DNA of 64,000 nucleotides from Siphonodentalium dalli (Eukaryota; Mollusca; Scaphopoda; Gadilida; Siphonodentaliidae): NCBI GenBank assembly GCA_032622095.1, contig CP136066.1:116085319-116149318 (forward strand), written 5' to 3'. The notes under the pieces are model-generated. The model had not been told where the DNA came from, ran no database searches, and saw only the letters and a list, made by a program, of their open reading frames with translations. Below, piece after piece: positions 35,401-50,400 of the stretch. The first letter of the stretch is position 1; every line of letters starts with the position of its first letter. The position numbers and the translations under genes were made by a program.

Positions 35401-38400
35401 GTGTCGTTTCTTTTGTATGATGTCCTGTCGATATGAACTTTGGCACACCCAGGAATTTCAACTTCTTTTCCTTCAGCCATTCATTAACTGGAGAATTGAG
35501 TTAGATTATTAAATTAAAAGTTGAACATTGAAAACAGGATATTTGGTGCAATACTAAAAGATAGCAAGAGAACTACTCAACCTACCATTGGAAGACATTC
35601 TTGACAATCTAAAACTAGAGGTGTGACTGTCCCAATGGGACTAAGGAAACCCCCTGTGTTTTTAAAACACTAAGATGTTTCACATATCAGTAAACATTAA
35701 GTTAAAATAATTAAATAACAGATTCTCATTGCAGGTGCATAACCCTATTGTAAACCTATTGACTGAAAAATGTAGGAATAAAAGCTCAGACAAAATTATG
35801 CATGTTGCGAAAATGTTCCAAGTAGAACAAGAGGTGTGCACTCGCGTGCTAGCATACCCCCACCGTGGCAAATTCAACCCGCATTATCCGTAAACCCAAC
35901 AAAAAAGATTTTTTAACTTTAATGAAAAATTTGGATTAATAATATCGATATGGTGTCGCAAGAAGCTTGTACAGAAAAAAATATTAAAATTGGTTCATAT
36001 TTGTTCGAATGATTGCAGAAACCCAAAAAAGGGTAGAAAATGAAACGCAACCTTAACATCTAAGATGGCTTTTGTCGAGTGTTTCGTCAGTCAAACCAAA
36101 CTTCTGCTAAGAAGGCACACAACTCTGGAATGGACAGGGAAAAAAGCATCCACAAAAAAAAAATCCCAAAATTTTCTAAGTCAAAATAAGTCGAAAATGA
36201 AGTGTAATGTTAGGAAAAACAGTCCGAGCCAACCCTGAGCCGCATCATGTAGAGAGGGTGTTGTGAGAAGCATGTATACCAAAAATTATTGAAATCGGTT
36301 CATATTTGTTAAAGTTATTAAGTCGGACAGAATTTTCTAAGTCAAAATAAGTCGAAAAGTAAGGCATAACTTTAAAAAAGAAAGTCGGACCGCACCGCAA
36401 TTAGCATCATGAAGAGAGAGGCGGTCCTAAGGATATTGCATACAAAAAATTATTGAAATCGGTTCATAGTTGTTCGAGTTATGAGGTCGGATGGATGGAC
36501 AGACGGACACACGGAGGGAGAAAGTGTGATGGACGGACGGACGCAGACGCAGTCAATCCAGTATAACCCCCATTTTCTTCGAAAGTGGGGGTATAAAAGG
36601 GGATAACTCCACCAAAAAAAAAAGCAGACAGACGTCATAATATCAGGTGCCAGGTTCCCATGGTACTAAATATCTGTGCCAAGCTTAAAAATGTTTTACC
36701 TAAAATGTAAGAATAAAAGCTCGGACAAAATTATACATGTTGCAAAAATGTTCTAAGTCGAAAAAGGGGCATAACTCAACCAAAAAAAGTCGGACAGACC
36801 TCATAATCGCAGGTGAACAGGTTCCCATGGTACTAAATATCTGTGCCATGTTTTAAAAAAATTTACCTAGAAAATGAAGGAATAAATGCTCGGACAAAAT
36901 TATAAATGTTGCGAAAAATTTCTGAGTCGACAATGGGGGATAACTCCACCAAAAAAAGTCTGACAGATGTCATAATTGCAGGTGCACAGGTTCCCATGAT
37001 GGTTGATATCTGTGCCAAGTTTTACGGAAAATGATTAGAAGACGACTGAGAAAAACTCCGGACAAATTTGCGTCCATGGACAACGGACCAATGAGCGGCT
37101 AAGCTGATTCCAGTTCCCCCCCCCACCAACTTTATTGTGAGGGTATAAATTATAAAAACAACATTTGTTGACATCAGATAACCCTTCACTGAGATAGTCA
37201 GCCAAATGTATACTTGCCAAGACAAATGTAATACAATACATGTTATACTCTCACATAAGAAGGGTATATGTAGAAGAAATTATTCAAGAAGATAGCAAAA
37301 TCTAGCATTCCTTTCTTATTCAAGTTCAATAATACAAGTGCAACTCAAGAACAAAAACTTGTGACACCTGTCTAGTAGAGGTGGTACTCGGTAATTACCG
37401 TGCAGTATTGGTATCAGCTTAATACTGATTTACCGTACCGAAATCCATCAGACCATCACAAAGATCCCAACTGGGAAACGCATGTCACAGGATCCACTTG
37501 ATAAGAACTCAGCTGACTGTGACCTGTTATAAGTTTGACAGGCCTTGAGAGCGTCATAAGAATAAACACTCACAGATGGCTGACCTATAGTTACGGGCAT
37601 AACAATCAATGCAGGTGTTAGATATACAGTCCCGGCCATTGTTTAAAAAAAAAAAACAGAAATAAGGTCATTTCATTCATTTATTCAGTGAATCAGTACC
37701 GAAACTGAAAGTCCTATTGTTATAAACAGAAATAAGGTCATTTCATTTATACAGTGAATCAGAATCTACTTTTACTTTCTAAAAATAGAACAGATCCATC
37801 AATTAATTACATTCTAAGAATTTGATCTTTACAGTGTATTTTGCTCAAATTCTCAATGCTGTGTTTGCATATCGGATTTATTTCGGCATTGCGACTATTG
37901 ATTGGGCCAAAAAAAATAATACATTTGTTTCCGCTAACGAGCTGAAAAAAATTAGGGTAGGTAGGTAGGCTTAACTTTTTTTTTTTGTTAACCTTTGTTT
38001 CTTCAGTATCTTTAAAAATAACTGTATAATACTTGTCAATAACCCAAACTATGCACTTCTTAGCCCCAATTACTACTCACAATTGACACGAAATTGACAT
38101 GTATGGATACTGTAGTCATGCATTGATGCAATATCTTAATCTTTTCAACAGTGATGCGACGGTGTGCGTGTAATCATCAAAGAGATGTGTGATTATCACT
38201 TAATTGTGCAGGTCATTTTGTTGTCTAATTTAGCTGTTGTCACGAATGTAGAAAATCTGTGGACCGTGTGCATATATACATGTATATTGTTCAGTTAAAA
38301 TCTTGAATTACCATAATTTACCGGGAATCTCTGCACTGGTCTTATAATTTAATAGCAATACCGATACCGTACCGTAACTGAGGTCAATCAAAGGAAATTT

Positions 38401-41400
38401 ACCGATACCGAGATTGAAATTTCAATACCGCTCATCTCTACTGTCCAGTATGATAACTGTACTCCAATAGGCATGGAGGCTTATATATCAATTTGACCAA
38501 CATTATTCAATTTGTGGCTGGAAATTATGGTGTGCACACCATATTAAGTATCAGGGTTCCACAAGGAGAAAATAAATGAGTCATTATTGGGGAAACACAT
38601 AATGCCACGGGGCAACCATGGTTTGTCCTGTTGGGAGAAAATTTTGCTATTTATCACTGAAAAGTAGTCATTTCCTTGCATCTGAGATACTCACAAAACA
38701 ATCCAAATCTACGTATATTATGCAAGTTGATCATTTCCGTGGGTGCATTAATTCTGTTCATGGTACCCAGAGCATTAATCATGTGAGATCACCATCTGAT
38801 TGAAGACTAAATAAATGAACAAGCTAGGAGTTAGTGCTTACAATTTTATAAGATTCTGACAGTTATAATTAAACACTAAAAAGCGTCTATGCGTTGACCA
38901 ATAATACCTAGTAAGGAGAATTGAATTAAGTATTTCTAATAATTTCAACAGGTAGCTTTCGTAAAAATGAAAACGAAAGGATATATTCTGTCAACTGTAA
39001 AACTATTTGTGGGCTGTGAGATCATACTGCAGGGATTATCTGCAGAAGATATCTGTAGCAGGCTAGCAGCAAAATATGAATAGTAGCGAAATCATTCAAA
39101 CTCGGAATGCGTAGCTTGTTCAATAGTCTGCATTAGCCCAACAACTATAGTTATGATCACTGCTATGGAACAGAGTGTTATCAAATATAATTGAGTTTTG
39201 GGGGGAAATGTGAACATGACATTGTGCGTCGCTGTTTATGTATTTGTGCCGGGGGCTCCATGTGGGATAACGAAACTGTTATTGACCGTACTTTGGCTTT
39301 ATGTCCGTATTGGGGAATATGTTCTGCGTTTATCATCGATGCATGATAAGCATTCTTTTATCAAATTATGTATACGATAGCACGGGTTCTCCGAGCATGA
39401 GTAGTTTCATCCACGGACATTCTGTGCACAAAAATCTCCATACTCGGCATTCTTTCATGTAATACGATATCATGGGATCTCTGAGTTTCATCCACCGAAA
39501 TCGCATACTCAGTAGTCCGGCATTATTTGATGTTAGCGAGACATTTTCATATGTGTATTGGGCTGTATATAATGTCACCATTTGCCTGCACATCAGACAT
39601 TACGATGTAGTTTTGCCGCTTTTATTGCAAAGGGTTATGCTGTTCCAGTAACATACTGTGTTCAAATGACCCGCCTTTTCACCAGTATTCTGTTTAACCC
39701 AGGATCTACCGTTGCAGCCAGATTTTTTTTACGAGAGATTGCTATTGACTTAGGTGCATGTATGTCTCCCAACAGATCATCAGCGAGGGAAATGAGCTGT
39801 AGTACTTAACAGAAATCCTGAAGTATAGTACCTTTATCTGGCTTTCCAACCCTTTGGTAAAAATGTAATTCACAGAATAGAGGACCATTGGAATGTGGTT
39901 CCTGAAAAAGAAAACACAATCAGTTACATCTCTTCATATTAATAATGTACAAAGCAGCATATTTGTTAACTAATGATAGTTTTTGGAGAACTTACTGAGA
40001 ACCTAATCCCTAAAAGTCAGATTTGTCTGACATCATTAGATAAGAATCAAAGATATAAGGGTAAAATTTCAGACGTCCTCATAAATATCACCATGAGATA
40101 TTAATATTCCAGTACCAATAACCCACTAAATATCCTTGCTTTCCTGTGTGAACAGAATGAGCAAGGAAGTAGATTGGCAAAAACTTTGACAGAGCCAATG
40201 ATCACACTTCTTCATTGGTAGGTATTTTTCTCTAGAAAACAGTCAAATGCATTATCCTCACCATCTGCTGACCATCGAGGGAAAATCTCATTTTAAGTTC
40301 TTCACATTTATGCAATCTTTTCCAGAATTTTGAGTTTACTAATGCTATGAGCGCATACATTAGTGTTAATATTAATATTAATATTAATATACTCTATACA
40401 ATATTGAAACAAATTATTTCCAAGACAATAAGTTTTGAGTGGCTGATTTCACCTCCATACTCAATACCAAGAGGATTTCAAGCAAATATTACGTCAAGTA
40501 ATGAAGATTCTTAAGAACCAGATATGCTAAGTAATGAAAATTATTATATACAATAATGTTATGGTGACAACGTATGGAGCGTCTAGACTCATACAAAAGT
40601 GTAAATACATACAATTTTCACAACATATTCTGCATCAGGGCGAACATCATGGTCAAGATCATCTGATGCTGAAAAGTATGGCAATAAAGTTGTCAATAGG
40701 TACTAAATTTATGGTAAAATTCTATCAAACAGATTTTATTTTTTAATAATTAGTAATATGGTGGAGAAACAGAATATCTATCCAGGTCAAACCCTGGAAT
40801 CAATATATCTCAGGATAAGACAAGTTTACTTCTGGAATGCCGATTTCGGGAAATGATCTTCCAATTTGGGAGTTCTTGCTCAAATTTGGGAGACATTTTA
40901 AAATTAGAATTTTTCTAATTTTACTTAAATTATTACAAAACAATGCCATGTAAGTAACAGATTAACAAAACTTTAACATATCAGTTTAATTTTAACAATA
41001 AAATAACTGCCATCCATCGATGGATGCTGGTTGCCTTGTTTTTAAAACAAATTTTGTAAAAAAATTGATGGCTCCCATCTAGAGGTCACCCCGAACATCC
41101 ATAGGAATTTTGGTGACAATCAAATGACAGATGTGGCATGCAGGGTGTGCCAAAGGATTTAGTTATGCAAAAAGTAAAATGTAACATGGCCGCTGGCGGC
41201 CGTATTTTTTAACCCTTTGAACCTGAGAGACCGGTCAAGTGTCCAACCTGGCCCAAAATTCTTTGTAGCCATTTATTTAGCCACTTGTGCAATTTTGTTA
41301 GTCACTTTTTAAATTTTTTAGCCACATACTGTGGAATAAACTAGCACAAGATGTAATATATATATAAACATTTATTTACTAAAAGTTATCAGCACTTATA

Positions 41401-44400
41401 AGTCATAACAATATACAACATCAACAAATTAACAATAACGTTCAAAATTCAAACATTGTTGAAAATCCGACGGAGGCCCTTCAATTGATATTTTGATGAG
41501 AATATTCAAATATACCGCAGACAGTCTATTTGGTTTTGATAAGATTAGTGATGAGCCGATAATCGGGAACCACAATCGGAATCGGCCGATTGTGGCCCAT
41601 CGGATGACAATCGGCACTCGGGTTTGAACATCGGGATTTCCGATTGTCTAAATAATAAATAGGTGCTTGTTTTTCTTCAATAAACTGTTTTAAATATGGC
41701 GATATTTTGTTGAATAAATGACCAGTAAACATGGGGAAAGTGATACCAAACACAAACTTGATATACAGACATGTCCTCTTCAATACACCGGCCGTACCTG
41801 GGTCTATGTTTGAACAATATATTAGTGGGGATCACCGGGAAGTACGTGGCACTTTGTGTTAGAGTGAGGCTGCAAGCATGACGCCGTGATTGTGCATAAT
41901 CATTAATTATTGGCATACCGGAACAGTCGTTTCAGTCGATTGATTTCGTTAGCATTATGATGTACATAACGTACATATCATGGGACTTCGGTACTTTCCT
42001 CTGTTATAAGAGTAACAAAAATAAATCTTGCCCAAAAGCTAAAATAGAATACTGGCGGAACTATAATGATGAAAATATATCATGCTTTAAAAGACTACTA
42101 GGAACGGCTAATTATAATAGTGTTGTAGGACGAACGTGTCCACAGGAGTCATATAAATCATTTATGGAAATTTATTTAAATGCCTTTGAAATAGCTTTTC
42201 CATTAAAACGATCACGATCAAAATCCACCAAACAGAAACCATGGATTACCAAGGGAATGATGATTTCATCTGAACATAAAGCTAAACTTTTTACCACAAA
42301 GCTTAAGAACCCTTCCGAAAGTAATGTAACAGAATACAAAGAATTTTGTAAACTTTTTAATAAAATAAAACGAGCAAGTAAGACCTTGTACTATAAAAAT
42401 ATGATAAATGAATATAAACATAATATGAAAAAAACATGGAAACTGATTGGTGAGATAATGCAACAAAGATCTAAAAAATTAGAATATCCCATGTCATTCA
42501 TTATTGGGGGTGTCGAAAGTAGAAATAGGAAAGAAGCTGCTGACGCCTTTAATGAATATTTTTCTACCATTGGCGCTACTGCGGCTGAGAAAATATCACA
42601 AACTTGTAACAAATACTCTTCATACTTACCTACACCTTGTAGTGAAACAATCTTTTTTCATCCCACTACACCGGAAGAAATTCATACAACGGTTTCCTTA
42701 AGTAAAGGGAAGCACAGCATTGACAAAGATGGTCTTAGCTCTTTCATTATGAAGAAAGTTATCTCGGAAATTTCACAAACCTTATGTCATATTTTCAATC
42801 TTTCAATGGAAACAGGAATTGTTCCAGAAGACATGAAGATAGCAAAAGTTATACCCCTCTTCAAATCAGGCGACCAAAAGATAATGGGAAATTATCGCCC
42901 AATAAGTATTCTGCCCATTTTTTCTAAAATCTTAGAAAAAATTGTATGTCACAGACTAGTTGTTTTTTAAAATAAACATGATACTCTCTATCATAATCAA
43001 TATGGGTTTAGAAAAGATCATTCAACAATTCATCCAATTTTGAAGCTACTCTATGATGTGGGTTTGAATAATGATAAGAAGGATAAAGATTGTACGCTAT
43101 CTGTATTTATTGATTTTTCCAAAGCTTTTGACACAATAAATCATGAAATTTTGCTAAATAAACTTGATTCTTATGGAATAAGAGGCAAAGCCAATGAGTG
43201 GTTTAGAAATTATCTGACAAATAGATACCAATGTGTGGAACTGGAAGGTATGGTTTCTTCTAAACTTCCAATTACATGTGGAGTCCCCCAGGGATCTGTT
43301 GCAGGTCCGATTCTTTTTCTGGTCTATGTTAATGATATGCACAGATCTAATAACCTATCACTTTTATCCTTTGCTGATGACACAACTGTGTATTCTTCAC
43401 ATCACAACCTTGATTATTTGTATGACTACTTCAACAAAGAGCTTGAAAAATTGAGTACTTGGTGTAGAGCAAACAAACTATCATTAAATACAAATAAGAC
43501 TAAATATATGGTGATACAACCAATAAATGGCCCGTATTTAGTTGCAAATAGAATGTTGAATATAAATAAACAGCCGATTGAAAGGATAGGATCCGATTGT
43601 CAAGAAAAATCTTTCAAATTTTTAGGTATTCACATAGATGAACATCTGACATTTGAATACCATGTGAAAGCTGTTTGTGCGAAAATTTCTAATTCTCTTT
43701 ATGCTATAAATCGAGTAAAAAATTTCCTTTCTTTCGATTGTCTTAGAATGCTATATCTTACCTTAGTACATTCTCACATTCTTTATGGAATTGAGTTATG
43801 GGGAAATGCAAGTACTCAAAATCAAGTTATTGTACTTCAGAAAAAGGCAATTCGAGCTATTAATAAAAAACGCTACAATAGTCACACCGAACCATTATTT
43901 AAATCTAATAACATTTTGAAGCTGCAGGATGAGTATATGCATCGGATATGTCTATTTATGCACGATTGGAAATATGTAAATGTTCCCAAATCATTTGTTA
44001 ATAGTTTTAGAATATATAAACATCCGAGTATGAGTACTAGGTCCTCAGGAAAAATACAGGAAACAAGGGCTCGCATTAAATTCACTGAAAAACTACCCCT
44101 CCATGTATTTCCAAAAATTTGGAACACTCTTGACGTTACTCTACAGAATATCCAATCGAAGCCAGGCTTTAAGAACAAATTTACCAAATCAATTATTGAC
44201 AATTATTCTTCGAATATTAAGTGCAAAAACAAGTTTTGTCCAGATTGTACTAAAAAGATAGAATTAACTCTAACTTTTGGAATTGAACTTCCAATAAGGA
44301 AAGAAATTATAACTATAAAACGACCTTCTCTCATTAGTAAAATGAATTTTAAAAATTGAGAAGATGTGCCTGATGAATATATATATATATGTAAATGCAT

Positions 44401-47400
44401 GTATGTATGCGCTTATGTGTATATATGCATGTAGATATTTGTTTTTTTTTCAATCTTCTGTGTTGTTGAGTGCCTATATTCAGTGCAAATATTAACTATT
44501 TGGTGCAAACTGATTAGAACATTGTCTAGTTTGAACAGATTTATTTTTGAACTTTATAGCTAAAGATTAAATTTTTTTAATCAAATTGTAAACAACGCAG
44601 ACACACACAAATGTGTCATTATTATTTCATTATATTATATGGTTTGAACCCCACCCAGTATGTCAATTTTGCATAAATGCCAATTTTGTATAAATTTGTA
44701 TATCTTCCATATTTTTGTCCATATTTTCCGTTTCCAAATGGTGGCGGCAGGAAGACGACCCTATGGTCATGCCACCACCATATGACATATTATTGTTTAT
44801 TATTTAATTATATATGTGTAACACATTTTATGATGATATGCCATAATAAAATATTTACTTACTTACTTACGCCCATAGGTAACTTTATTGTTCGTCAACA
44901 TGTAGACATTTTGATTTATGTCAGACTATCAAAAATCAAGATGTGTGCATACGGTGTACAACAGAGCTATCTATATAGTACATACAGCGTAACAGGTATA
45001 AACTATACTATAGAAAACGAAAGTGCATGTCATGTGACTTTAAATAGTCAAAGACAATGTCATTCCATCCAGTCAGCCTCGTGTGACGTCACGTATAGGT
45101 CACCACCAATGATTATTATGATGACCATGCTGAAATCGGAATCGTGTCTGTGAAATTGACATGAACATGGTGTAACTTGCAACTAGTTCAGTCGGCTCAT
45201 TTCCTTTGATGTGATGTCTTTGAATTGGGATCAAAGAAAAATGCCGTTTGATGAATTGTTATCAAAAACGAACCGTGGACATGTCGTCATGCACGTGGCT
45301 ACATCAAACTTTCAAACCATTTGTTGTGGAATAGCCTAAAATACATGGGTAAGTTGCCTGTATTCGATCACAAGTCCGCCCATGCCCACCTATATACTTA
45401 CCCAAACATATACTTATGTATACTGTGTACTGGCATATTACTTCGTTTGTTGCTTGCTTCTAATTCTAAGTATTATATAACACATATAACATATTCTGCT
45501 ATAATTATTGAAATAATCGGAATCGGCCGATTGTGATCTCAAATAATCGGCAATCGGCGCAAGGCTCTATTTGACAATCGGCTCATCACTAGATAAGATT
45601 ATGAGTAGAAAACGCTCATTCCCAATCTACAGTTGCTGTCCACTGCATTAACGTCAACGAAATGTGAAAAGCTATTAAATTGACCGTATATATGACTTCA
45701 CTCTTTTGCAATCAGTCTAAAACACCGTAAAATATAGCCCTTTCGTAACAAAAGAGGCCATTTCATAAATCTATGTTTACTCAATTGTGATAACGTCTAA
45801 AGAATCCACCTCCAAACGATCATTAACTAATTTCCCAGGGCGTGAAACATACACCCGATAGTATAGCTAATCGATCACACTCGTAATCCCATCCTTATCA
45901 TCAGCACTCGCGAATAACGTCTTCTGTTAAGCCGGTTAATTTCTTTTGTTTACAATAAATTGTCGTTCAGTCCGCGGTCGACACGAAAAATGCCTGTAGC
46001 CATATTTTTTAACCACAAGCATATTTATTTTAGCCATTTTGTTTGCAATTTGCTAAAATGGCTAACGGCAGGGCGAATGCTGGACCGGTCCAATCCTTAT
46101 ATCCTGGAAGACTGGAATACAGCACATATCAACTAGAATTGTACTTCTACTTTGCATACATGAGTCACGTGTTTATCCCTGTGCCTTTGTCAGACAAACT
46201 GGTGACAGAAGGTCTGCTTTTTCATGCATACACAGAGTCATATTTTAGGGCCCTGCAAATCAGGTGTTTTCATTTCGAATCGCAATCTGGCATACATGTA
46301 TTATGGAATTCCCATGATTCCTGGAACAACACTAATAGTCTGGCTGTCGGGCTGAAAATATAAGGTCTACCAGGAAAAAAATCTTAACAAGCTAAATTTG
46401 GTATCGTTGGAGAGAGGAGATCTTCGTGTACAACATATCCAAAATCCGCTAAAATCCGCTTTGGGGAAAATGTTCTACAGTGCCCTGAATAGGGGTGGGG
46501 TCTGACGTAAATTATGAAGGTAAGTATACGATATGTTATGGCTGTTGGGATTACGTGTTATACAAGTTTGTGTGAAATTGGAGCACCGGAGCGAATTGAG
46601 TGACACGGACAGAAAATAATACAATCACGGCCATAAAATGGCTGTCAAAATGGCCGCAACTCCAAGATATACCACGACGAAAGCAACATATTGGATAACC
46701 ACATAGGAGTGGACATACGTATTCGTAATGTACATTCATGTTGTTTAGTATCTTTAAAGGTACACAGATCATTAAAACATCCATCTGAAGGATGTATTGG
46801 TCATTTCAACGCAAGTCAAACCCAACGGTTAAAGTTTTGGTTTTTTGCTTATCCAACATCCAACTGACCGGACAAAATATAATAATTTTGGTCATGCAAC
46901 ACACAAAGTAATGTTTCGCCACGCAGTGCATGGTAGTTTCATTGGACATTGTGATTAATCATTGAATATAACACATACACTGAAGTGCACACCCTTGTGG
47001 TATAAAGACTAGTTAGATTTATGGAATTTGCTACACTCTCCGTGATAATATACCATACACATATGTCCCAATGCTTATCACACTGCAAAGAAACACCAAT
47101 CTCTTCAATAGATTAGCGCCATATCTCACGAGATCAAAGAGATGGTACATCTCACATATTATTTATGACTAATTTTCACGCAGCTACCAAACCGGTTTAT
47201 TATTGGAACATTTTGTTCAAATTACTTAAGTCCCCACTTTACAACTGGAATATACTACCACGCAATGCACAATATTAATTGTCAGTATCGTTTTGTTTTA
47301 AAATATCTTACCAATACCACCCACGTAATTGTGCTAAATAGCAGGGGATCGTCGTTTAAAGCTGTTATTTCAGCGTTGAACATTCGCTAAATGTTGCTAT

Positions 47401-50400
47401 TTGTGGTTTTGTGTACAGCAACTATATGTAACTTTAGGGATAAGGGGCAAACGCGGTGACGCGGTTGCAGAAATCGTAGTACTTTTCGTTTATATGTGGC
47501 TTTGGTGAATATAACTAAATATAATTTCCAGATATAAACACAGTCTCAGCCACATTATATGTAAACCATATCGGTCAAGTTTAGAATTTATTGAAGATTT
47601 GTTTTGTACTCCTTTGTGTTTTGATAAATTGTGTTCATTATATACCACCATGCATTCTTGTGATAATAGCGAAATATTCGTGTTTTGTCACCTGATTAGA
47701 GGCAACTATGATTAATAGTTTGAAATATGGACAATAGGATCTTCAGATTTTACCCAAAACTATATGCATATATCTTATATTGTTCTATAGCAGTGCATCT
47801 TGGAAGGGTTAATGTTGTACATATAAAAATTAATGCTGATCGGTCACATTCACGAGACTGCTCTGACTACATATATTTCTGCTTCTAGAAAAGATCACAG
47901 AATCAATACATCCATATCAAATCGCATTTAACTGTTTGATTACACATATAATCACACGATTCAACATAAAAAGTACATATAGAACTGCGTTATTGTTTCG
48001 ATTCTGTGCGACCAAAGGTCCAGATATAAGCGTTGCATGAGACCCTTCTTTCGATTGCTCTCTCGTGAGATTCATTAGGGAGAATTCTTACATCTCTGAT
48101 CAAACGTTTATCTTATACTCGGCAATGAATATCCTCAAATAATTCGAGTGTTTGTTCTATCTTATAGGACTAGCAATTACATGTTGCACTAATTGTAAAT
48201 TTCATTCAGTTTTCTCCATTTTGGCGGCCGTTTTGGGAAAGACATTCTACAAATATGGTTTACGGCTAAACATTGTTTGTCAATATTTAAATTTATTACG
48301 AATTTGGCATTTATTGTTGCACCTACCGCAGAAATTCAACAATTTCAGATATTAACAACCATATTGGGCGCCATCTTGAATAGAGAATTTTCCCCAAAGC
48401 GGATTTTAGCGGATTTTGGATATGTTATTCCTCAGATTCTGCCCCACAAAATTACACCAAAAACAGCTTGTTAATATTTTTTTCTAGGTCCAATGCTTCA
48501 ACGACCAGACTATAACACAGAGCCTTGTATTGCAATTTTGTTGTTCACTTATGTCATTCTTACAGATTGGGTCAATTAATTATAGATTAGTTGGCGATAA
48601 CATTACATGTCCTGCCATCGGACATAACGGTATGTGGGTATGTTTAAGTAGTTTACTACATTATTATAGTCAATTTTCTTTTCTGATAAGAACATTGTGG
48701 TCTGTAGCAAGCACCTGTCACCAAAGATTCAACAAAATACGAATCATGGTAGCCGATTTCGAATCGAAATCAGACAAACAAAATTCGCAGGGCCCTACCA
48801 TATTTTATGAAAAAAGTTTGCTATCTTATCGTCCGCAAAGGATAGAAATTTTGTTAGAAATATTGCGATCCAAGCACACATTAAATAACATTGTCCTTCT
48901 ATACTTTGCCCTAATGAGTCACACTTTCATTCCTCTGACTTTAGCAGCCAAATTTGTGGCAGGTGGGGTCACTTTTTTCGTGTATGTGCAGCGGCAAATT
49001 TTTAGAAACTCTTTTTATCGTCTGCAAAGGAGAAAATATGGCATTCACTGCATCAAAAATGCAATTTCTAATGATCACGGATGCAGGGACTCACAGACGG
49101 TCGCCAACTCATAGAAATAGCTCAAACTTGACTTTGTCAGGTTGAACTATGTATGTGGAAAGAGTCAGTACACAAGCATGTAGCAGAAATCATGTAAATA
49201 ACAGTTTCTTTAACCAAGAGTGGTTACTGGTAGGGAAATGTATATTGATCATATATGTTTAATGGTATGTACAAGCAAAATTGTCACTATGTTAAGTTAG
49301 GCCAAAAAATATATATATACCTATGTTACTGGTGACATGCAAGAACAAAATAGGGGAGGGGGGGTGGGGTGTGGCTTTTCATTTTATAACTTTGCTCAAA
49401 ATAAATGAATGCGATCCCCCAAGCCTACTTCTCCTTGTTTGTAATTGACTATAAAATAATAAAACTAAGTAGATTCTATTAGAATAAAGTGAAATTTATT
49501 GTTTAATTGAATAAAACATGGAAAAATATGATGTTTACAATAGAGATCGATATTTGCCATGAATAAACTATCAACGTTCCTTCAGAATGTGCAAGGAAAG
49601 AACTTCTCATACATCTATGTACTGCATATGGTTGTGGTGATCTTAAAGCCACATGGCAGTTTGAGCTCCAAAATACACTTAAATAATGTATGCTTTTGAA
49701 TTTTCCCAATATCGAAATAGGTTAATAAAAACATGAAGTTGAACTATATTTCTACAGACATTATATGTCCCAGAAAGATGTACTGAAGTCATAAGAAATA
49801 CAACTTTAAACACAGTGTTTGGGTCCCAAACAAACAGCCATGTGCCAGACATTGAACATGATAGAGCATTCCATGCTAGTCTATTCCTGATATTATAGAA
49901 ATAATGAGTGTTGTTTGACTTCTGTGGGAAAAAACTGAAAACAGTTGGAAAATGGCTATGACAATGGACAGTATTTTTATGTAGCATGTTAAAAATACTA
50001 TATATCATATGTAGCCGTTACTAGTATATTGATATTTCGTTTATTTGTCAATCTATCTTATACTTCCTTCCAAAATTACGTAGACAAAATTTGGAAGCTT
50101 GAATGAGCCATGTCCATTTAAAAACAACTGTGTTAAATATTATTAGCCAGGAAGGCTGTTATGTCATGTAGCAGGTAGTTAAAACTATTATATTCAAATT
50201 AATAGTCCTAGATATGTATGATCTTGAAATAAGTGAATATTTAGATTTCAATCCATTGCAGTGGCTATCCCATAATAGCATGCTCTATGAAAGCATGAGT
50301 TCCCTGTATGTGAACAATATTCAACCTGCTTAAAAAATCACCACCCTCCCACAAATGCTCAATGTTTGCATCCATACTAGTGAACATTACACCTTTTAAT

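Larger units (their letters stand above)
41546..45591. mobile_element. Inner hAT element with perfect 8-bp TSD
   Basis: The 15-base terminal inverted repeat TAGTGATGAGCCGAT is perfect at both ends. The flanks GATAAGAT at 41538-41545 and 45592-45599 are identical. Subterminal 'aatcggccgattgtg' words recur on both sides. 4046 bases, of which about 2.9 kb is a CR1-like LINE. No hAT transposase frame was recognised. Confidence 0.93.
41237..46082. mobile_element. Outer hAT-like element, host of two insertions
   Basis: Flanked by GACCGGTC at 41229-41236 and 46083-46090. The left end AAGTGTCCAACCTGGCC and the reverse-complemented right end CAGCATTCGCCCTGCC are related. Both resemble the termini of the 56805 element, down to 'tagccattt' inside. 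Without the nested hAT it is about 0.8 kb. The flank is itself a palindrome, which weakens the TSD evidence. Confidence 0.55.

Noticed and set aside
41957-42000. ATG at 41957 as a true LINE start
   Set aside because: LINE similarity starts about 15 codons later and the endonuclease is absent. The ATG probably lies in the hAT flank.
46043-46363. A 106-codon plus-strand frame as a host exon
   Set aside because: It crosses the ends of two hAT elements and the F repeat, has no splice support and has no recognised family.
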